This document shows, in pieces, positions 1 through 8,437 of a DNA stretch of 64,000 bases; position 1 is the stretch's first letter, and each line of letters opens with the position of its first letter. The notes under the pieces are model-generated. The model worked only from the letters and a program-made list of their open reading frames with translations. It made no database searches and had not been told where the DNA came from. The position numbers were made by a program, and so were the translations under genes. The stretch is taken from the NCBI RefSeq assembly GCF_900142125.1, contig NZ_FQZT01000005.1, positions 1 to 64,000 on the forward strand, in the 5' to 3' direction. Origin of the DNA: Malonomonas rubra DSM 5091 (GTDB lineage: Bacteria; Desulfobacterota; Desulfuromonadia; Desulfuromonadales; Geopsychrobacteraceae).

Positions 1-392
1 CCTGTCACACCATGAACACTCACTATGCGACTTGGCAACACAGTTCACATCGCGGACGGGCGACCTGTGTCGACTGCCACCTGCCGCGTGATTCCGTTTT
101 CAATAAGTACATGGCTAAGGCAAGGGACGGCTTCAATCATTCGATGGCCATGACCTTCAAAACCTACGGCTATAACCTGCGTGCGACTGATAATGCGGCA
201 AAGCGGATTCAAGACAACTGCATCTCCTGCCACGGCAACATTGTCTCGCAGATGCTGGAGAATGCCAAACTGTACAGTAAGACAGAAAGTCATGTGCAGA
301 TGGGCCGCAAATGCTGGGAATGTCATCGCGAAGTCCCGCATGGCATCACCCGCAACCTGACAACGACTCAAGAGAACCTGGTTCTTGACTAA
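1..392 (+). CDS. nrfH: NrfH, cytochrome c nitrite reductase small subunit (3' part)
   Basis: C-terminal part of a membrane-anchored tetraheme quinol dehydrogenase that passes electrons to NrfA in the periplasm. The reading frame is open to the window edge; its N-terminal anchor lies outside. The first visible residues (Cys-His-Thr-Met) are the end of one CxxCH heme site, and three further CxxCH sites follow (CVDCH, CISCH, CWECH), giving the four hemes expected of NrfH. The stop codon is at 390-392. nrfA begins 30 nt downstream behind a strong GGAGG site, so the two genes form the usual nrfHA pair. Identification rests on heme spacing plus the following nrfA. Confidence 0.87.
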   Translation, partial: CHTMNTHYATWQHSSHRGRATCVDCHLPRDSVFNKYMAKARDGFNHSMAMTFKTYGYNLRATDNAAKRIQDNCISCHGNIVSQMLENAKLYSKTESHVQMGRKCWECHREVPHGITRNLTTTQENLVLD

Positions 393-422
393 ATTATAGA
401 AAACTTCCGGAGGAAACGACTT

Positions 423-1931
423 ATGAAGAGATCAACGCTTGTAACTGGACTATGTGTCATCGTCATGGTGCCGATGCTGCTGCTGGCGGTGTCGATCAAG
501 GAAAACAAGGCCGAGCAGGCACAGATCAACGCCACACCGCAAATTAAGAAGTTTGAGCCGCGCAGCGCCGAGTGGGGCAAGTACTACCCTCGTCAGTTTG
601 ATTCCTACATGCAGACTAAGAAGAGTGACGACATCAAAGATGTACTGAAGGACAACCCGGCACAAATCGTTATGTGGGCCGGATACGGCTTCTCCAAAGA
701 CTACAACGCACCGCGTGGTCATTATTACATCCTGGAAGACAACATCAACACCCTGCGCACCGGCGCACCGGTTGACAAGAAGACCGGTCCGATGCCGACT
801 GCCTGCTGGACCTGTAAATCCCCTGATGTCCCGCGCTTGATCGACAAGATGGGCGAAAACGATTTTTACACCGGAAAGTGGGCGCGTCATGGTGGCGAAA
901 TAGTCAACCCGGTCGGTTGTGCTGATTGCCACGACAACGAAACCATGAAGCTGACCGTGACCCGCGATTACATCAAACGTGCACTCGATGCAGAAGGCAG
1001 CATGCCGTTCGCTGATGCCACCCATCAAGATATGCGGACCCTGGTTTGCGTGCAGTGCCACTCCGAGTACTACTTTAAAAAGACTAAGTGGACTGATGAC
1101 GCTGGTCAGGAGCAAACAGCTGCTGTGGTCACCTTCCCGTGGAACAATGGTTTCTCCGCCGAAGATATCGAGCAGTATTACGATGAAAGAAACTTCGTCG
1201 ACTGGACACATAAAGTCAGCAAGACCCCGATGCTCAAAGCTCAGCATCCTGGTTTTGAAACCTTCATTACCGGCGCGCACGGTAAAGCCGGCCTGGCCTG
1301 TGCCGACTGCCACATGCCTTACGTCCGCGAAGGTGGCGTCAAGTACTCCAACCACAACGTTGGCAGCCCGCTCAAGGATATCGCTAACACCTGTCTGAAC
1401 TGCCACAGCGGCACCGAGGCAGAGTTTAAGAAGACTGTTGAAGACAAGCTGGCACGTAAGGACGAGCTGCACCTGAAGGCCACTCAGGTTATCGCCAGGG
1501 CCCATCTGGAGGCTGGTAAAGCAATCGAACTGGGTGCCACTGACGAAGAAATGAAGGCGGCCCAGACCGATATCCGTCATGCCCAGTGGCGCTGGGATTA
1601 CTCGATCGCTGCTCACGGGTCCTTCTTCCACGCACCGGAAGAGACCCTTCGTGTGCTCGGCAGCGCGATTGAAAAGGGTCAGGAAGCACGTATCAAGCTG
1701 CGCACCCTGCTTGCCAAGTACGGTGCTGCTGATTTCGAAGCACCTGACTTCTCAACAAAGGAACAAGCTCAAGCCGTTATCGGCCTGCCGTTCGACAAGC
1801 TGGTCGATGAAAAGAACGAGTTCCTCAAGGGCTTGAAGCAGGAGTGGTTCCAGGAAGGTCTGGAAAAGGGAATCTACGATCCAAAGAGCCGTGAAGGCAT
1901 GGTTCTGAAGGTCTCCTATCCGACCAACTAA
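423..1931 (+). CDS. nrfA: NrfA, pentaheme cytochrome c nitrite reductase (ammonia-forming)
   Basis: Periplasmic ammonia-forming nitrite reductase (six-electron reduction of nitrite to ammonium). 502 residues, normal for the family. An N-terminal hydrophobic signal or anchor spans about residues 5-25. The active-site heme has the hallmark lysine-ligated CxxCK motif (CWTCK, residues 128-132). Four ordinary CxxCH sites follow at about residues 166 (CADCH), 209 (CVQCH), 293 (CADCH) and 324 (CLNCH). A GGAGGAAAC ribosome site lies 10 nt before the ATG. It follows nrfH and ends with a strong intrinsic terminator, so nrfHA is a complete transcription unit end. Quinol is the inferred electron source through NrfH. 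Confidence 0.96.
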   Translation: MKRSTLVTGLCVIVMVPMLLLAVSIKENKAEQAQINATPQIKKFEPRSAEWGKYYPRQFDSYMQTKKSDDIKDVLKDNPAQIVMWAGYGFSKDYNAPRGHYYILEDNINTLRTGAPVDKKTGPMPTACWTCKSPDVPRLIDKMGENDFYTGKWARHGGEIVNPVGCADCHDNETMKLTVTRDYIKRALDAEGSMPFADATHQDMRTLVCVQCHSEYYFKKTKWTDDAGQEQTAAVVTFPWNNGFSAEDIEQYYDERNFVDWTHKVSKTPMLKAQHPGFETFITGAHGKAGLACADCHMPYVREGGVKYSNHNVGSPLKDIANTCLNCHSGTEAEFKKTVEDKLARKDELHLKATQVIARAHLEAGKAIELGATDEEMKAAQTDIRHAQWRWDYSIAAHGSFFHAPEETLRVLGSAIEKGQEARIKLRTLLAKYGAADFEAPDFSTKEQAQAVIGLPFDKLVDEKNEFLKGLKQEWFQEGLEKGIYDPKSREGMVLKVSYPTN

Positions 1932-1958
1932 AGACTCAACGCTAGCTGATCGTTATCC

Positions 1959-1996
1959 GGCCCTGTTTGCTATCGGTAAACAGGGCCATTTTTTAT
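1959..1996 (+). terminator. Intrinsic terminator of nrfHA
   Basis: A perfect 10-bp stem (GGCCCTGTTT / AAACAGGGCC) with a 9-nt loop is followed by ATTTTTTAT. It begins 28 nt after the nrfA stop. Confidence 0.9.
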
Positions 1997-2325
1997 AAGT
2001 CATTTGAAATCAATTGTCCGATGATTGGTTAAATCAATATTATGTATAGTAAATCCGATTGTTAAGTGCATGGAAATCCCAAAAACAGTTGTCGGTCACA
2101 GGGCATTGAGACTGCATAAACTTAGGATATCTAGCGAGTTGGGATTATCTCCCCAGACGAACTTCTATTACCTACCAAAAATCCTTTCAAAACTCTCTGT
2201 CACATGTCTTTTAGAATATTGGCAAAGGCAGGGAGCAAGGCGGTTTGTTTCAGGTTATGACTTTATGATAAGCCGCCACCTCAATATCGGGGTGGCGGCT
2301 TTTTCTAATTGGCTGTCGCATTTGG
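1997..2325. other. Intergenic region without a supported gene
   Basis: An open frame on the + strand (from 2025) crosses this stretch, but it has no ribosome site, an unnatural composition, and runs through a terminator hairpin into an opposing gene. I see no domain in it. The only structure is the hairpin at 2270-2304. Confidence 0.5.
2270..2305. terminator. Hairpin terminator between convergent units
   Basis: An 11-bp stem (AAGCCGCCACC with GGTGGCGGCTT) closes an 8-nt loop and is followed on the + strand by TTTTTC. The T-run favours the + direction. It may also stop the minus-strand zinc-ribbon gene ending at 2326, although that side has few T residues. Confidence 0.75.
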
Positions 2326-2631
2326 TCAGTTTTTGTACCACACGATTTCAGCTGCCTCCTGGGCTCGGACATAAAAGAAACGCATAGCTAACGCTGCGCC
2401 TCCGATAGACCACCAAACCTCTTTATCCAAGAGTGTTTCGAGACCATATCTAGTGAACCCTTGAACTAAAACGACACCCGCGCCGAAAAGGAGAAGCAGG
2501 CAAAACGCATCTACAATTGTCACCTCCTGCATATCACCTCTTCTGCGCATATACGCGCCACATGCTCTACATGCTGTCGCGCCTGTATTGATCCTTGTTC
2601 TGCAAAATGGACAAACTTCGCTATAAGCCAT
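2326..2631 (-). CDS. Small zinc-ribbon membrane protein, function unknown
   Basis: 101 residues. The N-terminus carries a CxxC-x10?-CxxC zinc ribbon (Cys7, Cys10 and a second CRAC pair around residue 20). A hydrophobic segment follows at about residues 37-58, and a weaker one around 72-85. Zinc-ribbon plus transmembrane proteins of this size are common but have no assigned role. The start is well supported by AAGGAGG five bases before the ATG. It stands alone on the minus strand at the edge of the accessory region. Confidence 0.7.
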   Translation of the reverse strand: MAYSEVCPFCRTRINTGATACRACGAYMRRRGDMQEVTIVDAFCLLLLFGAGVVLVQGFTRYGLETLLDKEVWWSIGGAALAMRFFYVRAQEAAEIVWYKN

Positions 2632-3161
2632 ATGAGCCTCCTTTTTCGCTTTTGGTAGTAATTGTGAGCCTATTTACTGAGCTTTTTTTATGAATTCTAT
2701 TTTTAGAGGATTGAAATAAATATATGGCTGTTCAAGTTTGGTTGGATTTGTTCTTTATAAGTATGATGATATTTTATTACTTTAGTATAGGTTGATAATA
2801 TAATTATTTAACTGTATCTGGAAAAATAAAATTAATACTTTTTTGTTAGTAAAAAAATATAACTTCGTCGAACCTTGAAACTCAAAGATAATCAGATTTT
2901 CTTATAGAATAATTTTATCAAACAAAGTAAAAATCTGGAACCCGTAAACTGTCCAGAGTAGAAAAAATAAAAAAAATGCTTTTTCTTTATTTTACGGGTT
3001 CCGGATTCTTCAGCTAAACCTTATAATGATTTCAGCCTTCCAAGCTACATTTCAAAGATCTTCTCTACATCATCATCATTTTATTTTTTCGCGCACAGAA
3101 CACTCAAGGATCACTTTTTCGACCATGGGGCGTTTTGTTTGTTCTGACGAGTTTTCTCTGA
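2632..3161. other. AT-rich noncoding stretch at the edge of the accessory region
   Basis: About 530 bases, far richer in A and T than the flanks, with no ORF that has a ribosome site. It contains the long inverted repeat described at 2937-3002. The composition shift marks the transition from the nrf core genes to foreign-looking DNA. Confidence 0.6.
2937..3002. repeat. 12-bp perfect inverted repeat with a 42-nt A/T-rich centre
   Basis: GGAACCCGTAAA at 2937-2948 is repeated as its exact reverse complement at 2991-3002. The pairing continues one G-U and one C-G step further outward. The interior is A-rich then T-rich and could extend the stem. It is not followed by a T-run in either direction, so it is not an ordinary terminator; a recombination or replication site is possible. 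Confidence 0.55.
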
Positions 3162-3173
3162 ACAGGAGGCGAT

Positions 3174-3401
3174 ATGGACAAAAAGATGGATGCTGTAAGC
3201 AGTACGATTTCGAAGGGTTTGAAGGAATGGCTCAAAACACTTCCTCCTGACGGAACATTCAAGATCACTCTGCCACCCAAAAGACTCAGTGCTGCCGAAT
3301 TTGCCGAGTTGAAATCCCGCATGAAGTCAAGCGGAGTCGATCATCAAAAGACAGCCCGGAAACTTTTGAAAGCTATTGAGAGTGACTCATGCTCTCGCTG
3401 A
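3174..3401 (+). CDS. Small unknown protein heading the phosphoesterase cluster
   Basis: 75 residues, soluble and charged, with no family I recognise. AACAGGAGG eight bases before the ATG gives good support for translation. Its end overlaps the next small gene by 13 nt, which indicates translational coupling. It opens a run of co-directional genes (3.2-7.3 kb) that includes three phosphoesterases and an exonuclease. Confidence 0.6.
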   Translation: MDKKMDAVSSTISKGLKEWLKTLPPDGTFKITLPPKRLSAAEFAELKSRMKSSGVDHQKTARKLLKAIESDSCSR

Positions 3402-3652
3402 AAGCAACGATTCAGGCAGTGATGACACCTGCCGTTGAAGAGGCTTTCGTTTGCTGGCTCCATAAAAACTCTGATGCCAGTAATGAACTGTATGTCGCTC
3501 GTCTGGTAAAGCAACTGCAGAACATGAGTTCGAGCCGCGAACTGGAACTTGAATTCTGTGCATTTGTGGCAGAGCGAGCAGGTTTTGCCGACATCATGGT
3601 TGATGATCATTTTATGTCTGCATATACCTGGGATTTTGTCGAGTGGCGTTAA
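3389..3652 (+). CDS. Small unknown protein, coupled to the previous gene
   Basis: 87 residues, with no recognised domain and mostly helical by composition. It begins inside the last codons of the preceding 75-residue gene, a typical coupled arrangement. The C-terminus is aromatic (near residues 78-87: Tyr, Trp, Phe, Trp). No function is proposed. Confidence 0.5.
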   Translation: MLSLKATIQAVMTPAVEEAFVCWLHKNSDASNELYVARLVKQLQNMSSSRELELEFCAFVAERAGFADIMVDDHFMSAYTWDFVEWR

Positions 3653-3741
3653 GGCCGCAAGAGGCTTTGGCAGATGAGATTATGGAAAAGAGGGACTTTG
3701 CTTCGTTCAAGTAAACGTTTTTTGACATGCTGGAGACCTGA

Positions 3742-4248
3742 ATGAAAGAGATTTTCCTGACAGCCGACCACCATTTTGGCCACGAAAAGATCCTGGAATA
3801 CGAACCAGAAAAGCGTGGCCGGTTTTCAAGCATCGAAGAGCACGACGAATTCCTGATCGAGCAGTGGAACTCTGTGGTTCGGCCGGTCGATACAGTGATC
3901 CATCTTGGCGATATTTCTTTCGGAAAGCAGGGTTTTAATTGTGTTCGCAGATTGAATGGCTACAAAAAACTGATCCTCGGCAATCACGACAATTTGGATA
4001 CCCAAGAGTACCTTCAGGTCTTCGCCAAGCTGCACGGATCGCTCTTTTTCAAAGGAGCTGCGTTATTGACCCATGTGCCGGTGCATCCGCAACAGTTGAA
4101 TCATCGTTTTGCCTTCAATATCCATGGGCATTTACACGGCCGTGGAGGCATTGACGATCAAAGGTACATCGATGTCGGTATCGATGCCTGGGATTTTCGC
4201 CCGGTTGCGTGGAGCGAATTGAAAAAGATTATTGAGGAGAAATTATGA
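3742..4248 (+). CDS. Calcineurin-like metallophosphoesterase (small, phage/plasmid type)
   Basis: 168 residues carrying the binuclear-metal phosphoesterase motifs in order: DHHFGH near residue 9, GDIS near 53 (the GDxH/GDxx position), GNHD near 74, and a C-terminal GHLHG near 129-133. This resembles the compact phosphoesterases common in phage and plasmid genomes (COG4186-like). The substrate cannot be read from sequence; nucleotides or phosphoproteins are both possible. Its stop overlaps the next gene's start by four bases (ATGA), so the two phosphatases are translated together. Confidence 0.85.
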   Translation: MKEIFLTADHHFGHEKILEYEPEKRGRFSSIEEHDEFLIEQWNSVVRPVDTVIHLGDISFGKQGFNCVRRLNGYKKLILGNHDNLDTQEYLQVFAKLHGSLFFKGAALLTHVPVHPQQLNHRFAFNIHGHLHGRGGIDDQRYIDVGIDAWDFRPVAWSELKKIIEEKL

Positions 4249-5012
4249 AGCGCTTGATCGCAGTGGGTGATATTCACGGACAGAGGAAGTTGCTTGCTGA
4301 CCTCATCAATCAGATCCAGCCAGAAACTGAAGATCAGCTGGTATTTTTGGGCGACTATATCGACCGGGGCCCCGACAGTCCTGGAGTTATCGAAGATTTA
4401 CTGGATATTCAATTCATTTTCCCGCAAACCGTATTTTTGCGAGGCAACCACGAACAGCTATTTTTGGATTCTCTGATTTCTTGCGGAGTTCTCCAGGGCA
4501 AGCGACTCGAAGAAATCTCTGCGACCTGGGGCCGTGAAATGATCAGGGATACCGATGTGGCATGCTTCAAGCGCAACGGCGGCGAAGAGACGCTAAAGAG
4601 TTACGGCGTTGAAATGGTTAGAGACAGTTCCCATGACGATAATGTTTTGTGGCCAAAATACATCATGCTGGGTGAACTTCCTCAAGAGCACTTGGGTTTT
4701 TTCCAGGCGACTCAACTTTATTATCAGCATGACAATTTTACGTTTGTCCATGCCGGATATCAGACACGGTATACCAACAAAGATATAGCTCAGCAGGCTT
4801 CTGACGACCCCTGGATTTTGTTGTGGGAGCGCTATGGCGGCAAAGGAACAGACGGAGAAACAATTGTCGTCGGTCATACCCCGGTACCGGATAAGCCATG
4901 CTTTGAGGCAGGTCGAATCAACGTTGATACCGGGGCTGCCTATGGTAAGCCGTTAAGTGCAGTAGACGTGCTGACAAACGATGTTTTCCAAGCATGTCCA
5001 TGGTCGGACTGA
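4245..5012 (+). CDS. PP1/ApaH-like serine/threonine protein phosphatase family
   Basis: 255 residues. The N-terminus has the classic PPP-family set: GDIHGQ (residues 8-13), GDYIDRGPDS (about 37-46) and RGNHEQ (about 66-71). A late His (VVGHTPV, about residue 208) completes the metal site. This places it with bacterial PrpA/ApaH-like phosphatases acting on phosphoproteins or dinucleoside polyphosphates. The start overlaps the upstream phosphoesterase stop (ATGA). It is the second of three different phosphoesterases in 2.3 kb. Confidence 0.85.
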   Translation: MKRLIAVGDIHGQRKLLADLINQIQPETEDQLVFLGDYIDRGPDSPGVIEDLLDIQFIFPQTVFLRGNHEQLFLDSLISCGVLQGKRLEEISATWGREMIRDTDVACFKRNGGEETLKSYGVEMVRDSSHDDNVLWPKYIMLGELPQEHLGFFQATQLYYQHDNFTFVHAGYQTRYTNKDIAQQASDDPWILLWERYGGKGTDGETIVVGHTPVPDKPCFEAGRINVDTGAAYGKPLSAVDVLTNDVFQACPWSD

Positions 5013-5045
5013 ACTGTAAATCTCAGATTTTGGGAGGCAGCGTAG

Positions 5046-5219
5046 ATGCGGAATGATTTACCGAAAATCGACCCAACAGTTCCTGACGAACAAATCCTCG
5101 CATGGGTCCATTCGGTTTTCGACAACCTTGATCAATACAAAGCGGAACAGAGTACCTATATGTGGGCTGTCGCGTTGGTCCGTGAAGCACAAAACAGACA
5201 AATCCTCGTATGGCACTAA
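5046..5219 (+). CDS. 57-residue unknown protein between two phosphatases
   Basis: A short ORF (ATG at 5046, TAA at 5217-5219) preceded by GGGAGGCAG. It is acidic, rich in Trp and Gln, with no recognised family. Its placement in the gap between two phosphoesterase genes, in the same direction and with a good ribosome site, supports it as a real small gene. Confidence 0.5.
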   Translation: MRNDLPKIDPTVPDEQILAWVHSVFDNLDQYKAEQSTYMWAVALVREAQNRQILVWH

Positions 5220-5240
5220 TCTTTAGCGAAGAGAGGTAAG

Positions 5241-6002
5241 ATGAAAATCTTTCCCATTGCCGACATGCACATTGAGAGTCATTGGCAACAGCTCGCCACG
5301 TATCGCGGCAAAGCAGACGTCATTATTGCCGCCGGCGACATTCACACCAAAACCGATGGTCCCGCCGAACTCCGTAGAATCTTTGGTTCGAGAGAGATTA
5401 TTTACATCGCAGGCAATCACGAATATTACGGAAGTGTTCTTAAGGACGAAGATGAGCGTTTGCGAACCGCATGCGAGAGAAAAGGAATTCATTTTCTGCA
5501 GTGCGATGCAGTGGAGATCAAGGGTGTCACGTTCGTTGGTTGCACTTTTTGGACAGATTTCAATTTGTTTGGTGAGGAGAAAGAGGCTCAGGCACGTTTT
5601 CAAGTCGGTCAATATCTCAATGATTATCGCCTGATTCGGCAAAGCCAAAATAACCATAGACGCCTAAGCACGTTGCAGGCTCTGAAGATCCATGAGCAGC
5701 ACAAAGCCTGGTTGGTCGAACAGTTTGAGATTTACCGAGGGAAACCACTGGTTGTGGTGTCTCACCACGGTCCATCGGCAAAATGTATTCATCCCGATTA
5801 TACGGAAGATCTGCTCAGTGCCGGCTTTGCCAGTGACCTTGACGATTTAATCCTGCAAAGCGGCGCCAGATACTGGATTTGTGGCCACAGTCATGTTGGT
5901 CAGCATTTTAAGGTTGGCGAGACCGAAGTCTGGCAGAACTGCAAAGGGTACGCAAAAGAGCGGATCGAGGGGTTCAACCCCTGGTTGGAGTTGGAGATTT
6001 AA
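5241..6002 (+). CDS. Calcineurin-like metallophosphoesterase
   Basis: 253 residues of the Ser/Thr phosphatase-like metallophosphoesterase fold. Motifs in order: ADMHIE (about residue 7), AGDIH (about 31-35), GNHEYY (about 56-61), VSHHGPS (about 173) and CGHSHVG (about 214-220). It is longer than the 168-residue member upstream and clearly a different subfamily, so the cluster is not a recent duplication. AGAGAGG precedes the ATG. The next gene starts with GTG one base after its stop. The substrate is not predictable. Confidence 0.85.
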   Translation: MKIFPIADMHIESHWQQLATYRGKADVIIAAGDIHTKTDGPAELRRIFGSREIIYIAGNHEYYGSVLKDEDERLRTACERKGIHFLQCDAVEIKGVTFVGCTFWTDFNLFGEEKEAQARFQVGQYLNDYRLIRQSQNNHRRLSTLQALKIHEQHKAWLVEQFEIYRGKPLVVVSHHGPSAKCIHPDYTEDLLSAGFASDLDDLILQSGARYWICGHSHVGQHFKVGETEVWQNCKGYAKERIEGFNPWLELEI

Positions 6003-6003
6003 A

Positions 6004-6318
6004 GTGAACCAGGAGCAACACGAAAAGGCCTGCCAAGAGAAATTCGGACGACCTTGGGCAGAGGTCCATATTTTTCTCGACCAGTACTACGAACTGACGC
6101 GAAGCATGACGCATCGGGTTGTTCTGCACCACCGGAAAGGAATTGAAATCGTTGTTGAAGCGTTCGGTGAAGAAGCACGCGGCCCCGCTGAGCAGCACAT
6201 CATGTTGGATCTTGGATTTGTGCCTGATAGCCCGGATGAGATGGAAAGGTTTTTCTGTCCACTCAGCCCAGAAGAGGAAGATCTGATTCTACAGAAGTTG
6301 GAAAAGTTATATGGGTAA
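6004..6318 (+). CDS. Unknown protein of 104 residues (GTG start)
   Basis: The frame is open further upstream, but that part overlaps the phosphoesterase. GTG at 6004, just behind the upstream stop with GGAG 10-15 nt before it, gives a 104-residue protein starting Met-Asn-Gln-Glu-Gln. It has acidic, helical ends and a conserved-looking centre (His/Arg-rich HRVVLHHRKG). I do not recognise a domain. It is probably an accessory protein of the same operon. Confidence 0.6.
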   Translation: MNQEQHEKACQEKFGRPWAEVHIFLDQYYELTRSMTHRVVLHHRKGIEIVVEAFGEEARGPAEQHIMLDLGFVPDSPDEMERFFCPLSPEEEDLILQKLEKLYG

Positions 6319-6415
6319 GCAAATTCGTTTCATTGGCGTGAAAAGAGATTTACTCCCCGCTGGACCAGCCTCCGGCCTCTGGCGGGGTTCACTATAGAAT
6401 AGGAAGTAGGCGGTT

Positions 6416-7093
6416 ATGAGGATTTTTGTTGATACTGAATTTTCAAGCCTCGAAAAGCCCAAGCTGATCAGCATCGGCATGGTCAGCGAAGATGGGCATG
6501 AATTCTACCGAGAATTGACTGATGGCTGGAAACTGGTTGAGTGCACGATGTTCGTGGTGGCCTGGGTGTTGCCCTGGCTCTCTGAAGGGCGGGTTGGCTA
6601 CAAGCTCTACTCAAAACTCGACAAACATCTCGACTTGCTCCAGTACGAATGCGATGTTGACAACCTTTTTTCGAAGGCCAAGGAGGAAATGCTCGATCAA
6701 GCACTGCAAGTAGACACGGAACTGCTGGAGCATCTCGGGTTTTTATCGAAAAACTATGGCACAACGGACCTTCAGGTTCGGCAAAACAAGTTTCTTCTCA
6801 AGCGTATTGGCGGGTATCAGCCCAACAACCTTTTGAGCGGAGATCAAGCTAAGCCAAGAGATTTGGTAAAACAGGATCTTTTAGAATGGCTCAGCAGGTT
6901 TCAAAATGTCCAAATCTGCTGTGACTACGATGGTGATTACGAACTTCTGAAAAACTTGCTAGAGCAACCGCTCGAATGGCAGTTGATCGAGAATCGTGCG
7001 GTCAGGACGCCAGAGTGGCAATTGCACCATGCTCTGTCGGATGCGAGGGCAATGAAGGAGGGATTCCTTAACCAACAAAGGGACAAGAAATGA
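6416..7093 (+). CDS. DEDDh 3'-5' exonuclease-like protein (Rv2179c-like)
   Basis: 225 residues. The N-terminal DTEFSS (Asp6, Glu8) followed by a beta strand with SIGMV is the ExoI motif of DnaQ-type exonucleases. A CDYDGDYELL segment near residue 165 fits ExoII, and HHALSDAR near 206-213 fits the ExoIIIe His-x4-Asp motif. This matches the phage/plasmid RNase T-like group (PF16473, Rv2179c type) that trims 3' ends of RNA or DNA. The middle (about 40-110) is longer than in small members of the group. The stop overlaps the next gene (ATGA). Confidence 0.72.
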   Translation: MRIFVDTEFSSLEKPKLISIGMVSEDGHEFYRELTDGWKLVECTMFVVAWVLPWLSEGRVGYKLYSKLDKHLDLLQYECDVDNLFSKAKEEMLDQALQVDTELLEHLGFLSKNYGTTDLQVRQNKFLLKRIGGYQPNNLLSGDQAKPRDLVKQDLLEWLSRFQNVQICCDYDGDYELLKNLLEQPLEWQLIENRAVRTPEWQLHHALSDARAMKEGFLNQQRDKK

Positions 7094-7281
7094 CAAAGAC
7101 ACATACGTTGCCAGATATTAACTCTGAAACTCCTGATGAAGAAATTTGTGATTACCTTCAGCAAGTTGCGGAACGAGCTGATCAGTTTCGTCGGAGTCAG
7201 TCCGGATGCAGTTGGGCCGTCGACTTGATTTTAGAGGCTCGGAGACGAGGTATTGAAATTCCTGAGGAGAAGAAGAGTTGA
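7090..7281 (+). CDS. 63-residue unknown protein, coupled to the exonuclease
   Basis: It starts in the ATGA overlap with the exonuclease gene. It is an acidic helical protein with no recognised domain. Translational coupling and absence of a separate promoter suggest a partner or small regulator of the exonuclease, but no function can be assigned. Confidence 0.55.
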   Translation: MTKTHTLPDINSETPDEEICDYLQQVAERADQFRRSQSGCSWAVDLILEARRRGIEIPEEKKS

Positions 7282-7591
7282 TGGATACTTACATTATCTC
7301 GGGACGAAGAAGGTACCTTGATTCTCAATAGACACATTTCAAGAATGTTGTGGCGGAAGCGACTCCCCACGTAAAAAACTGAAGCTCGCAAACAGAGCAA
7401 TACCTTGCGGCGGTAGGTGCGCCCCGCGTTAACAACTGAACGCACCAAGCAGAATGTAGCAGAGATATTTTCTCTAAATAGGGCACGGTCCAGCGGGAGA
7501 AACAAGGTAGCCGGAAAGTTTTCCCACACAAGTCGCTACAGAGTTTTAAGAAGAATTTCCCACAACATCTAGACCTCAATAGGAATGTTGC
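7282..7591. other. Structured noncoding DNA upstream of the resolvase (candidate res/recombination region)
   Basis: 310 bases with no supported gene. The octamer CTCAATAG occurs at both ends (about 7324 and 7575), each followed by GAATGTTG. ATGTTGTGG at 7345-7353 is inverted as CCACAACAT at 7560-7568. Inside, GGTGCG (7416-7421) pairs with CGCACC (7441-7446). Paired repeats directly before a serine resolvase gene are what a res site would look like. A remnant of a structured RNA is the alternative. Confidence 0.4.
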
Positions 7592-8149
7592 ATGGCGATT
7601 ATCGGTTACGCTCGTGTCAGCACAGCAGATCAACAACTTGATGTTCAAATCGAACAGTTGCAGACGGCCGGGTGTGAAAAAATCTATCGGGAAAAGGTTT
7701 CCGGCGCGGATATCTCCCGTCCACAACTTTCGGCTTTGCTCGACTACGCCAGAGAAGGTGACACGGTTGTTTGCTGCAAGCTGGATCGAATTGCTCGATC
7801 TACAAAGCATTTGCTGGAAGTCGTTGATCACCTTCAGCAAAAGAACATTGCCTTCAGGGCGCTAAATATCAACCTGGACACAACCACTCCAACTGGCAAA
7901 CTGATGTTGACAATGCTTGGAGCCATCGCCGAGTTTGAGCGCGAACTGATGCTGGAACGGCAGCGTGAAGGGATCGCTAAAGCCAAAGCTGCCGGTAAAT
8001 ACAAAGGGCGTAAACCGACTGTACTTGCACAGACCAAGCGGATTGTTGAGTTGGCTGAGCAGGGAAAGAAAAAAACAGAAATCGCTGCAGAGCTCAATGT
8101 CGGCTTGAGCAGTGTTTACAGGATTTTGTCAGCCGAAATCAAACCTTGA
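7592..8149 (+). CDS. Serine site-specific recombinase (resolvase/invertase family)
   Basis: 185 residues, normal for a small resolvase. The catalytic serine is in YARVST (Ser10 of this chain). The conserved arginine block KLDRIARS (about 66-73) and the LTMLGAIAEFERELMLERQREG region of the catalytic domain and E helix are present. A C-terminal helix-turn-helix (GLSSVYRIL, about 168-180) binds DNA. It resembles Tn3 or plasmid resolvases and Pin/Hin invertases. No transposase is adjacent, so it may be a plasmid-dimer or element resolvase. The repeat-bearing region just upstream is its likely target. Confidence 0.92.
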   Translation: MAIIGYARVSTADQQLDVQIEQLQTAGCEKIYREKVSGADISRPQLSALLDYAREGDTVVCCKLDRIARSTKHLLEVVDHLQQKNIAFRALNINLDTTTPTGKLMLTMLGAIAEFERELMLERQREGIAKAKAAGKYKGRKPTVLAQTKRIVELAEQGKKKTEIAAELNVGLSSVYRILSAEIKP

Positions 8150-8437
8150 GCACATCAAAAAAGGCGCAATATGGATGAATAAGCAATCTATCCATTTCAT
8201 CTAAGCTGAGTTTGCGCTTGTCAATATATCCTCTTGCAAAGATCTTTGGTTTTTCAAAAAAATTGCTTTTATTTTCTTTAATGTAGCAACAGGAAATGCA
8301 TTGAAATCAGATGTTTCTTATTTTTCACTCGCACACTTTTGTGCGAGAAAAGCCTTGTAAAACAGGAGGTTGTGTGGTTTTGCGTGTAGACATGCCATAA
8401 GGTTTCTGTCATTATTACGTACAAAGGAGGGAAAACA

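Noticed and set aside
2025-2387. 120-codon open frame on the + strand after nrfA
   Set aside because: No ribosome site, runs through a terminator hairpin and into an opposing gene with better support.
7282-7591. Group II intron remnant or retron RNA upstream of the resolvase
   Set aside because: Short GUGCG-like and stem pieces can be found, but there is no domain V hairpin and no reverse transcriptase gene.
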